23,326 bases of DNA from an uncultured Bacilli bacterium. GTDB taxonomy: Bacteria > Bacillota_I > Bacilli_A > RF39 > UBA660. Under the pieces are notes generated by a model that worked only from the letters and a program-made list of their open reading frames with translations, was not told the origin of the DNA and ran no database searches. Within the stretch, counting starts at the first letter, position 1. Every line of letters begins with the position of its first letter. The stretch lies in assembly GCA_934101345.1 (NCBI GenBank), contig CAKOQV010000011.1, positions 1-23,326 on the forward strand, in the 5' to 3' direction. Made by a program: the position numbers and the translations under genes. This document shows positions 14,964-21,042 of the stretch, in pieces.

Positions 14964-17099
14964 ATGAGAAAGATTAACTTTGATATTAAGGAAAAAATTA
15001 ATAATAAAAAGAAAAAGAATATGTTTGAAGTTAAAAAAAGTAGTAGACCTATTAATAAGAAGAAGAAAACTAATGATAAAAAGTTATTTGAAATAATGGA
15101 AAAGAGATTTAATATTATTATAGGTATTATATGTGTATTATTTCTAGTAATAACTAGCAGAGTATTTTATCTTCAGATACTTAAAAACGATGAATATACG
15201 GAGAAACTTTCTTATTCTACGGAAAAGAAGATAGAAAGTACTAGTAGTCCTAGGGGTAGAATATATGATAGAAATTATAACTTACTTGTAGATAATGAAG
15301 CTGTTAAAACGATATATTATAAGAAGAAGAGTGGGGTTAAGGCTAAAGAAGAGATAGAACTTGCTTATACTATAGGAGATAATATTTCTATTGATTATAG
15401 TGGTATTAATGATACTAAATTGAAGGATTTTTATTATAAAGGACATTATGAAGAATGCAGAAAGAAAATTACTGATGAAGAATGGGATTTATATAGTAAG
15501 AGAAAACTTAATGATAAGGATATTCTTAAATTAATATATGAAAGAATAGATGATGAAATAAGTGAATATGCTGAAAGAGATAAGAAAGCTGCTTATATTT
15601 ATTATCTTATGAATAAAGGATATTCTTATGCTGAGAAGGTAATTAAGAATAAAGATGTCACTGAAGAAGAATATGCTTATATTAGTGAAAATATTGATAA
15701 TTTAAATGGATTTAATACTAAATTAGATTGGGAGAGAGTATATTTATATGGAGATACTTTTAAAACTATTTTAGGTAGTGTATCCTCAAATAGTCAGGGT
15801 ATTCCTGAAGAACTTGCTAAAACTTATTTGAAGAAGGGTTATTCTTTAGATGATAGAGTAGGTATTTCTTACTTGGAATATCAATATGAAGATTATTTAA
15901 AGGGGACTAAGGCTACTTATAGACTTTTGTCTGATAATAGTTATGAACTTGTTAGTGAGGGTAAGAGAGGTAATGATATTGTACTTACTATTGATATTAA
16001 TCTTCAAAAGTATTTGGATGAGATGTTAGCTAATGAGGTTTATAATGCTAAAGGTGAAGCCGGTACTAACTATTATAATAGATCTTTTGTAGTGGTATCA
16101 GATCCTAATACTGGCGAAATATTAGCTATGAGTGGTAAGCAAGTACTTACTAATGATAATGGAGAAAAGTATGTTGTTGATTATACTCCTGGTATTGTTA
16201 CTCTTCCTGTTACCCCAGGTTCGGTAGTAAAAGGAGCTTCAATGATGGTAGGATATAAATATGGTGCTATTGATATTGGCACTGTTATTAATGATGAGTG
16301 TATTAAGATTAAGGATACTCCTGAAAAGTGTTCTTGGAGAACAATGGGTAATATTGATGATATTTATGCTCTTCAATATTCTTCAAATGTTTATCAGTAT
16401 AAGATTGCTATTAATATTGGAGGAGGTACTTATGAGTATAATAAGGGACTTTCTCTAGATACTGATGCTTTTAAAAAGTACCGTGATATGTATGCTGAGT
16501 TTGGTCTTGGACTTAAGACGGGTATTGATCTTCCAATAGAAAGTCTTGGATATATGGGTACTAGTAAATTACCTGGACATTTACTTGACTTTTCTATAGG
16601 ACAATATGATACTTATACTCCTATTCAGTTATCACAATATATTAATACTATAGCTAATGGTGGTAAAAGATTAAAGCCATACCTACTAAAAGAAGTATAT
16701 ACACCAAGTAATAATGATGATAAGTTTGGTTCATTAATATATAAGGATAGTACTAGTGAACAGGGTACTTTATCAGTAGATAAAAAATATATTGATAGAG
16801 TAAGGGAAGGATTTAATGCAGTTGTATCTAGAGGTCTTGGTTATGGCTATATGGGATATTATACTAATTCATCTGGCAAAACAGGGACTAGTCAAAGTTT
16901 TATTGATACAAATAATGATGGTAAAGTAGATACTGAAACTATTACGTCATCATTTGTTGGATATTCTCCGAGTGATAATCCTAAAATGAGTATAGTAGTT
17001 GTATCTCCGGATGTTAGTTTACCTAATGCATCACAATCTATGGTTACTAAGAGAATATCCGCTAATATAGTAAATAAATATTTTGAATTAAATAGTTAG
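14964..17099 (+). CDS. Class B penicillin-binding protein (PBP2-type transpeptidase)
   Basis: Membrane-anchored D,D-transpeptidase that cross-links peptidoglycan. It has a long basic cytosolic start (about 48 residues), one membrane helix (50-71), then the PBP dimerisation domain opening with SSPRGRIYDRN, and the transpeptidase domain. Active-site motifs are SVVK (S420, K423), SSN (S473, N475) and KTG (639-641). The dimerisation domain is long, with many charged helices between about residues 130 and 300. An ATG at 14916 is in frame, but GGAAGGTG at 14952-14959 and the extended -10 at 14936-14944 place the start at 14964 (711 residues). PBP2/MrdA versus FtsI cannot be settled; no mreB or rodA and no division genes adjoin it. 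Confidence 0.92.
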   Translation: MRKINFDIKEKINNKKKKNMFEVKKSSRPINKKKKTNDKKLFEIMEKRFNIIIGIICVLFLVITSRVFYLQILKNDEYTEKLSYSTEKKIESTSSPRGRIYDRNYNLLVDNEAVKTIYYKKKSGVKAKEEIELAYTIGDNISIDYSGINDTKLKDFYYKGHYEECRKKITDEEWDLYSKRKLNDKDILKLIYERIDDEISEYAERDKKAAYIYYLMNKGYSYAEKVIKNKDVTEEEYAYISENIDNLNGFNTKLDWERVYLYGDTFKTILGSVSSNSQGIPEELAKTYLKKGYSLDDRVGISYLEYQYEDYLKGTKATYRLLSDNSYELVSEGKRGNDIVLTIDINLQKYLDEMLANEVYNAKGEAGTNYYNRSFVVVSDPNTGEILAMSGKQVLTNDNGEKYVVDYTPGIVTLPVTPGSVVKGASMMVGYKYGAIDIGTVINDECIKIKDTPEKCSWRTMGNIDDIYALQYSSNVYQYKIAINIGGGTYEYNKGLSLDTDAFKKYRDMYAEFGLGLKTGIDLPIESLGYMGTSKLPGHLLDFSIGQYDTYTPIQLSQYINTIANGGKRLKPYLLKEVYTPSNNDDKFGSLIYKDSTSEQGTLSVDKKYIDRVREGFNAVVSRGLGYGYMGYYTNSSGKTGTSQSFIDTNNDGKVDTETITSSFVGYSPSDNPKMSIVVVSPDVSLPNASQSMVTKRISANIVNKYFELNS

Positions 17100-17105
17100 A
17101 TAGTA

Positions 17106-17134
17106 TTTACAAATTTTAATATTAAATTTATAAT
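17106..17134 (+). promoter_or_regulatory. Sigma-A promoter of the ImmA-like duplicated protein
   Basis: TTTACA (17106-17111), 17-base spacer, TATAAT (17129-17134). AGGAGG follows before the ATG. Confidence 0.85.
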
Positions 17135-17154
17135 ATATTTGTCAGGAGGATGTT

Positions 17155-17931
17155 ATGAAGAAAAATAAACAAGAATTGATAGAAAGATGTATATATTTAG
17201 AAAAATGGTTAAAAAATAATTATCCAAGTAATATGACGGATAATGAATTAATGGATTACTTTAGTAGTTATTTTGCAAATAAACATGATGTTATGTATTT
17301 AATTGAAGCATATTGTTTACCTAAAGAAGAATTTGAAAGAGAAATGATTAAGGAAGCAAAAAAAGGATTTTATATGAATATAAATGCACTATATGACTAC
17401 TTTAGCAAAAAATATAGTATATCAAAAGATAAAGCTCATGAAAGAATTAATCAATTAATAGACATGAATAAAATACAAAAAAAATTTGAAAAAACTAAAA
17501 TTAATAGTTATGAAAAAGTTAGTGATATTATAGATATGCATATTAAAAAATATAACAAGGATGAATTAGATAGAAAAGTTATATTAGAAAAATGGTTAAG
17601 AGAAAATCATGATAAATCTAGTGAAAAAATGATAAATTATATATATTTGTTATTTAATGAAGAAGATGCAAAATATTTAACTAAAGCATACTTTATGCCT
17701 ATGGATGAAATAGTTTCTCTAATTAAAAGATATGATTTAGATAATCCTGCTCTTTATGAAATGGTTGTACAAAAGATGATGCATGATTATGAAACAGATA
17801 GAGAAACTATAATTGAAAGAATGGAAGATGCTGTTATGGTTAATTATTTAATTATGCAAGAAAAAGAGCATAAATGCAATAATAAAGGTAAAAAAAGAAC
17901 AAGAAAAATAAAAAATAGTTGTATAAATTAA
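17155..17931 (+). CDS. Two-repeat protein resembling ImmA/IrrE C-terminal region, no HExxH
   Basis: No confident family. The 258-residue soluble protein contains the same module twice. LEKWL at 15-19 and 144-148 begins each copy. AYCLPKEEF (52-60) and AYFMPMDEI (178-186) follow. Each copy ends in a helix-turn-helix-like segment, ALYDYFSKKYSISKDKAHERI and ALYEMVVQKMMHDYETDRETI. The order 'FA...LP..EF...LA.KY.VS...A..RI' resembles the part of ImmA/IrrE metallopeptidases after the zinc motif, but HExxH is absent in both copies. The tail is Lys/Arg-rich with two Cys. A strong promoter and AGGAGG suggest good expression. A non-catalytic regulatory or DNA-binding role is speculation. Confidence 0.6.
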   Translation: MKKNKQELIERCIYLEKWLKNNYPSNMTDNELMDYFSSYFANKHDVMYLIEAYCLPKEEFEREMIKEAKKGFYMNINALYDYFSKKYSISKDKAHERINQLIDMNKIQKKFEKTKINSYEKVSDIIDMHIKKYNKDELDRKVILEKWLRENHDKSSEKMINYIYLLFNEEDAKYLTKAYFMPMDEIVSLIKRYDLDNPALYEMVVQKMMHDYETDRETIIERMEDAVMVNYLIMQEKEHKCNNKGKKRTRKIKNSCIN

Positions 17932-17948
17932 TAAAAGTATGATATAAT
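17919..17948 (+). promoter_or_regulatory. Promoter of rpmG-efp
   Basis: TTGTAT (17919-17924), 18-base spacer and TATAAT (17943-17948) with TG at 17940-17941, an extended -10. Confidence 0.65.
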
Positions 17949-17978
17949 TAAGTGGATGTTTTAGGAGGAGGAGTTATT

Positions 17979-18149
17979 ATGGCTAAGAAAAATGAAAATA
18001 GAGTACTAGTTTCTTTAATGTGTGAAGAATGTAAAAATGTTAATTATACAGAAGAAAAAAACAAAAAGAACACTCCAGAGAAATTAGAATTAAATAAATA
18101 TTGTAAGTTTTGTCGTAAGACAACTAAGCACAAAGAAACTAAGAAGTAG
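17979..18149 (+). CDS. rpmG: 50S ribosomal protein L33, zinc-binding form
   Basis: Large-subunit ribosomal protein. The frame is open from 17952, but GGAGGAGG at 17963-17972 and the usual N-terminus MAKK set the start at 17979, giving 56 residues. Two CxxC pairs (C15/C18 and C42/C45) form the zinc ribbon of the C+ type. The VSLMCEECKNVNYTEEKNK and KYCKFCRKTTKHKETK segments match the family. It lies 11 bases before efp and probably shares its transcript. A C+ L33 often has a C- paralogue elsewhere used under zinc limitation; none is in this window. Confidence 0.93.
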   Translation: MAKKNENRVLVSLMCEECKNVNYTEEKNKKNTPEKLELNKYCKFCRKTTKHKETKK

Positions 18150-18160
18150 GAGGATTTAAA

Positions 18161-18718
18161 ATGATAAATGTTAATGATTTTAAGTCAGGCCAAACAATAA
18201 ACTATGATGGTAATTTATACATGGTACTTGAGTTTAATCATGTTAAGCCTGGTAAGGGAGCCGCTATTGTAAAGGCTAAGCTTAAAAATTTAAGAACTGG
18301 ATCAATTGCTGAATATACATTTAATGCTGGTATTAAAGTACCTACTGCTCACGTTGAAAAACAAAAAATGCAATTTTTATACTCTGATGGAGATACTTAT
18401 TCATTTATGAATATGGAAACTTATGAGCAAGTTGAATTAAATAAAAAGCAAATTGAAAATGAAGTTAAGTATTTAAAAGAAGGTTTAGAAGTTATTATTA
18501 TCTTCTTTGAAGGAGAAATGCTTGGAATAGATTTACCTGAAAAGATAGATTATAAGATTACTAAGACTGAACCTGCAATTAAGGGTAATACTGCTACTAA
18601 TGCTACTAAAGATGCAATAGTAGAAACTGGTATGCTTGTTAAAGTACCTCTATTTATTGAAGAGGGAGAAGAAATAATTGTATCTACTAAAGATGGCAAA
18701 TATGTATCTAGAAAATAG
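18161..18718 (+). CDS. efp: Translation elongation factor P
   Basis: Relieves ribosome stalling at polyproline. At 185 residues it has standard length with the three domains of EF-P. The tip loop reads KPGKG with Lys32 in the position that is modified in other bacteria; in Bacillus this lysine carries 5-aminopentanol. The flanking FNHVKPGKGAAIVKAKLKNL is Bacillus-like. AGGAGG precedes the ATG. The terminator stem includes the last codons and the TAG. The final codons and terminator are part of a repeat that recurs 433 bp downstream. Confidence 0.95.
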   Translation: MINVNDFKSGQTINYDGNLYMVLEFNHVKPGKGAAIVKAKLKNLRTGSIAEYTFNAGIKVPTAHVEKQKMQFLYSDGDTYSFMNMETYEQVELNKKQIENEVKYLKEGLEVIIIFFEGEMLGIDLPEKIDYKITKTEPAIKGNTATNATKDAIVETGMLVKVPLFIEEGEEIIVSTKDGKYVSRK

Positions 18719-18732
18719 ATACTTTTCTTTTT
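18704..18732 (+). terminator. Terminator of efp overlapping the stop codon
   Basis: GTATCTA (18704-18710) pairs with TAGATAC (18716-18722) around GAAAA and runs into TTTTCTTTTT. The TAG stop is in the 3' arm. Confidence 0.75.
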
Positions 18733-18747
18733 ATCTATTTTAATCGT

Positions 18748-18776
18748 TTGACAAAAGATATAAATTGTGCTATTAT
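18748..18776 (+). promoter_or_regulatory. Near-consensus promoter of small RNA copy 1
   Basis: TTGACA (18748-18753), exactly 17 bases, TATTAT (18771-18776), preceded by TG one base upstream. No open frame of useful length follows on the + strand, so the product is most likely an RNA. Confidence 0.85.
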
Positions 18777-18782
18777 TAGTAT

Positions 18783-18905
18783 GTAAGCAAGGAAACTTGC
18801 ATAAAATAAAAAAAGGAAATACTTAACTTGCTATGTTGAGTACTTACCTATAATATTTTGTAGAGTACTTAATCATTAAAGATTGAGTACTATTTCTTTA
18901 TTATT
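18783..18905 (+). ncRNA. Candidate antitoxin small RNA (copy 1), about 120 nt
   Basis: Predicted from promoter to terminator. P1 is GCAAG (18787-18791), GAAA tetraloop, CTTGC. An A-rich linker ending in AGGAAA follows. P2 is TACTTAAC (18820-18827) with GTTGAGTA (18835-18842), one G-U pair. The terminator stem AGTACTTAATC (18864-18874) pairs with GATTGAGTACT (18881-18891), followed by ATTTCTTTATT. It runs convergently into, and overlaps the 3' end of, the small hydrophobic gene on the - strand. AGTACT, a 6-base gap and TAATATTT (18839-18858) recur as AGTACT, an 8-base gap and TAATATTT in the toxin leader region (19013-19034), giving base-pairing potential as in Fst/par systems. The conserved structure in copy 2 supports an RNA gene. 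The antitoxin role is inferred. Confidence 0.65.
18803..18842 (-). terminator. Likely terminator of the toxin mRNA
   Basis: Read on the - strand, the complement of P2 (stem TACTCAAC/GTTAAGTA with a 7-base loop) is followed by TTTCC and then TTTTTTTATTTT. The same hairpin thus serves the small RNA and ends the opposing transcript. Confidence 0.55.
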
Positions 18906-18979
18906 AGAGTCATTAAAGAGACAATTAATAAAATGATTATAAGTAATAGAAGCGAGATTAATAAATCTTTTTTCTTCAT
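18890..18979 (-). CDS. Putative type I toxin: 29-residue single-span membrane peptide
   Basis: Encodes MKKKDLLISLLLLIIILLIV, then SLMTLIIKK and TAG. It is one continuous hydrophobic helix with lysines at both ends, the plan of small membrane toxins such as Fst, Ldr and TxpA. A strong Shine-Dalgarno, AGGAGG (complement of 18989-18994), lies 9 bases before the ATG. A 5-bp hairpin CTTTC/GAAAG just upstream (19002-19006 with 18993-18997) can hide its first bases. A promoter lies at 19044-19073. The gene converges on the small RNA, whose terminator stem contains the toxin stop codon. Length and position rule out nothing else firmly: a short regulatory membrane peptide is the main alternative. Confidence 0.65.
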   Translation of the reverse strand: MKKKDLLISLLLLIIILLIVSLMTLIIKK

Positions 18980-19043
18980 ACTATCAAGCCTCCTTTCGTT
19001 AGAAAGTTGGCAAGTACTCAAACAGTTAATATTTCCTAATACA

Positions 19044-19073
19044 ATTATACCATTTTTAATGTATCAAAAGCAA
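19044..19073 (-). promoter_or_regulatory. Promoter of the putative toxin
   Basis: On the - strand, TTGCTT (complement of 19068-19073), 18-base spacer, TATAAT (complement of 19044-19049), preceded by TG one base upstream. It predicts a leader of about 58 bases before the ATG. Confidence 0.65.
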
Positions 19074-19084
19074 GCAATCTTGCT
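19069..19084. repeat. Small perfect hairpin AGCAAG-CAAT-CTTGCT
   Basis: A 6-bp palindromic stem overlapping the -35 of the toxin promoter. Its core resembles P1 of the small RNAs. The - strand around it (19106 down to about 19008) shows a loose resemblance to the small RNA gene from its promoter to P2, suggesting an old inverted copy. Confidence 0.45.
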
Positions 19085-19132
19085 ATAAATCATATACAAT
19101 TTATAATATTAGACATCTATGTTGTAAAACAA

Positions 19133-19252
19133 ATAAGTACCTAGAAAATAGATACTTTTCTTTTTACCTCTTTTAATAGTTTGACAAAAGGTATAAATTT
19201 TGCCATTATTAGTATGTAAGCAAGGAAATTTGCATAAAATAAAAAAGGAAAC
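19133..19252 (+). repeat. Direct repeat copy 2: efp tail remnant, promoter and 5' half of small RNA
   Basis: Second copy of 18700-18820, at an offset of 433 bases. It retains the remnant of the last efp codons and stop (TAG at 19149-19151). The former terminator stem now has one C/A mismatch (GTACCTA against TAGATAC). Confidence 0.85.
19181..19209 (+). promoter_or_regulatory. Promoter of small RNA copy 2
   Basis: TTGACA (19181-19186), 17-base spacer, CATTAT (19204-19209) with TG upstream. The first -10 base has changed from T to C relative to copy 1, so it may be weaker. Confidence 0.7.
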
Positions 19253-19332
19253 ATTCAATAATCGTGTGTTGAGTGTTGCCGATAGATTTTGGACACCTAT
19301 ACTTAATGCTTTAAGTTAGGTGGTTTTTTTAT
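19216..19332 (+). ncRNA. Second copy of the small RNA, no toxin partner
   Basis: Same order as copy 1. P1 is GCAAG-GAAA-TTTGC (19220-19233), with C-to-T giving a G-U pair. P2 is AACATTCAA (19250-19258) with TTGAGTGTT (19269-19277); both arms changed against copy 1 so pairing is kept. The terminator stem is CACCTA-T-ACTTAA (19294-19306) with TTAAGTTAGGTG (19311-19322) and then TTTTTTT. The paired changes are good evidence of selected RNA structure. No hydrophobic ORF with a ribosome-binding site lies opposite. It could be a stand-alone antitoxin or a regulator with a different target. Confidence 0.65.
19294..19330 (+). terminator. Strong terminator of small RNA copy 2
   Basis: A 12-bp stem with one bulge, loop TGCT, and a run of seven T. 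Confidence 0.9.
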
Positions 19333-19354
19333 ATCAAAACTAAAAAAATATACT

Positions 19355-19389
19355 AAAATTAGAGACTTCTCTAAGAAGGCTCTAATTTT
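19355..19389 (+). repeat. Hairpin H3 with A/G mismatch apex
   Basis: A perfect 10-bp stem (19355-19364 with 19380-19389) encloses A19365, an inner stem CTTC/GAAG around TCTAA, and G19379. The apex is GAG-A-C...G-G-CTC as in H1 and H2. It abuts H4 directly. Confidence 0.7.
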
Positions 19390-19419
19390 CTATAGAAAGA
19401 CTATTAAGGCTTTCTATAG
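19390..19419 (+). repeat. Hairpin H4 with A/G mismatch apex
   Basis: A perfect 10-bp stem, CTATAGAAAG (19390-19399) with CTTTCTATAG (19410-19419), encloses A19400, CT/AG around ATTA, and G19409. It begins at the base after H3 and is not followed by T. Together H3-H4 mirror H1-H2 (155-211). The stretch 19420-19478 up to the xerD promoter holds nothing else I can support. Confidence 0.7.
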
Positions 19420-19478
19420 CAGTGAGTAACGTTAGTACGAACTGGAACAATAAATATGTCAATTTTATGTAAAAGTAG

Positions 19479-19508
19479 TTTACTTATATATAAAGAAAAT
19501 GCTATAAT
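19479..19508 (+). promoter_or_regulatory. Promoter of the xerD-tdk-vanY operon
   Basis: TTTACT (19479-19484), 18-base spacer, TATAAT (19503-19508) with TG upstream. The -35 lies in a small inverted repeat, GTAAA-AGTAG-TTTAC (19469-19483), which might be an operator. Confidence 0.65.
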
Positions 19509-19530
19509 TATTAAGAGGTAGAAAGTATAT

Positions 19531-20415
19531 ATGAAGTATATTAATAAATACTTAGAATATTTAAAAGTAGTAAAGAAATATAGTGATAAGACAATAGAAT
19601 CTTATTATGATGATTTAACTTTATATAATGAATTTTTAGGTAATAATTTTATTAATATTTTAGATATAGATTATGATACTGTTAAAGAATATATGAAATA
19701 CTTATATTCGCTTAATATTAGTAAGAGTTCTATATCTAGAAAGTTAAGTAGTATAAGAGGGTTATATAATTACTTAGTAAGAGAAGATATAGTTAAAGAT
19801 AATTATTTTAATAGAATTAATAATCCTAAGAAAGATAAGTATTTACCTAAGTTTTTAAAAGACGAAGAAGCTAATAAAATATTTGAAGTATGCAAGTATG
19901 ATACTCCAATTAATCAGAGAAATAGTGTTATTATAGAACTATTATATGCTACTGGTATTAGAGTTAGTGAACTGGTTAATATTAAAATATCTGATATTGA
20001 TATTAATGAGAGGACTATTAAAGTACTAGGTAAAGGTAGTAAAGAGAGAATGGTTATATTTAATAACCATACTAAGAAGGCTATAGAGATATATTTAAAT
20101 GATGGTTATCATGAATTTAATAAACTTAGTAGTGGTTATTTAATTCTTAATAAAGATGGTAATAAATTATCTGATAGATATATTAGAAATATTATTAATA
20201 AGTTAGTTATTAAGGCTGGACTAGATATTAAGATAAGCCCTCATACTTTTAGACATACTTTTGCTACTGATATGTTAGAGGATGGATCTGACTTAATGAC
20301 TGTTAAAGAATTATTAGGACATGAATCACTTAATACGACGAGTATATATACTCATGTTACTAATGAACAAATAAGAAAAGTATATGAAATGGCTCATCCA
20401 AGAGCTAAGAAGTAA
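19531..20415 (+). CDS. xerD: Tyrosine recombinase XerD
   Basis: Tyrosine recombinase that resolves chromosome dimers at dif with XerC. The 294 residues have the SAM-like N-terminal DNA-binding domain (1-88) and the catalytic domain. Catalytic residues are R144 (TGIRVSEL), K168 (LGKGSKER), H238 and R241 (SPHTFRHTFAT), H264 (LLGHESL) and the nucleophile Y273 (SIYTHV). The end HPRAKK matches the XerD signature HPRA, so XerD is preferred over XerC. A mobile-element integrase is less likely given the length, that ending and the housekeeping neighbours. The gap to tdk is 12 bases and contains AAGGAG, so it is an operon. Confidence 0.88.
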   Translation: MKYINKYLEYLKVVKKYSDKTIESYYDDLTLYNEFLGNNFINILDIDYDTVKEYMKYLYSLNISKSSISRKLSSIRGLYNYLVREDIVKDNYFNRINNPKKDKYLPKFLKDEEANKIFEVCKYDTPINQRNSVIIELLYATGIRVSELVNIKISDIDINERTIKVLGKGSKERMVIFNNHTKKAIEIYLNDGYHEFNKLSSGYLILNKDGNKLSDRYIRNIINKLVIKAGLDIKISPHTFRHTFATDMLEDGSDLMTVKELLGHESLNTTSIYTHVTNEQIRKVYEMAHPRAKK

Positions 20416-20427
20416 GGAGTAATTATT

Positions 20428-21042
20428 ATGGCAAAGTTATATTTTAAATTTGGGGCAATGAAGTGTGGTAAGACAACGGATATTATTAAAACTTATTATA
20501 ATTATAAAGAGAAAGATTTAAACGTACTTATTATGAAACCAGGAGATGATACAAAGGCTGGCACAAAGATTCAAAGTAGATCAGGAGCAGAACTTGATAC
20601 TGACTATGTAGTAGGGGCTGATGTTAATGTATATAATTTAATAGGTTATCATATAATTAATCATAATTTAGACTGTATAATTGTTGATGAAGCTCAGTTT
20701 TTAACACCTAAACAAGTTGATGAACTTACTGATGTCGTAGATAATTATGATATACCAGTATTATGTTATGGACTAAGAGCGGATGCTTTTTCCTATATGT
20801 TTCCTGGCAGTAAGAGATTATTTGAAGTCGCAGATGTTTTTGAAGAGTTAAAAGCAGTATGTAAATGTGGTAGTAAGGCTACATATAATTTAAGATTAAA
20901 TAGAATAGATAATGAATTAATACCAGTATTTACTGGAGAACAAGTCTCTATAGATGGTATTGATGCTGAATATGATTCAGTATGTAGACCCTGTTATAAG
21001 AAATTAAGGAGAAAATATGTCAAAGAGGAAGAAAATAAATAA
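20428..21042 (+). CDS. tdk: Thymidine kinase
   Basis: Phosphorylates thymidine to dTMP with ATP in the salvage pathway. Type II (TK1-like) enzyme of 204 residues. The P-loop is GAMKCGKT (9-16). The catalytic Glu is E88 in VDEAQF. YGLRADAF and FPGSKRLFEVAD are the FGLRxDF-like and lasso-region segments. Zinc cysteines are CKCG near residue 145 and CRPC near residue 183. The start follows AAGGAG. Its 3' end overlaps the next gene by 26 bases, implying translational coupling. Confidence 0.95.
   Translation: MAKLYFKFGAMKCGKTTDIIKTYYNYKEKDLNVLIMKPGDDTKAGTKIQSRSGAELDTDYVVGADVNVYNLIGYHIINHNLDCIIVDEAQFLTPKQVDELTDVVDNYDIPVLCYGLRADAFSYMFPGSKRLFEVADVFEELKAVCKCGSKATYNLRLNRIDNELIPVFTGEQVSIDGIDAEYDSVCRPCYKKLRRKYVKEEENK

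Larger units (their letters stand above)
18700..18820 (+). repeat. Direct repeat copy 1: efp tail, promoter and 5' half of small RNA
   Basis: About 120 bp aligned at a constant offset of 433 bases with 19133-19252; one base of an A run is lost in copy 2. It includes the efp end and terminator, the whole promoter, and the RNA start with its GAAA hairpin. Differences are scattered point changes. Confidence 0.85.

Noticed and set aside
19255..19354. A second toxin opposite small RNA copy 2
   Set aside because: I looked on the - strand for a short hydrophobic frame with a Shine-Dalgarno sequence and found none.
19355..19419. H3-H4 as ordinary rho-independent terminators
   Set aside because: The small RNA copy 2 already has a strong terminator at 19294-19330, and neither hairpin is followed by T on the + strand. 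On the - strand only a loose T-rich tract follows.
19448..19475. A dif-like site next to xerD (TTATGTAAAAG right arm)
   Set aside because: Only the right arm resembles known Firmicutes dif; the left arm (CAATAAATATG) does not, and short AT-rich matches are expected here.
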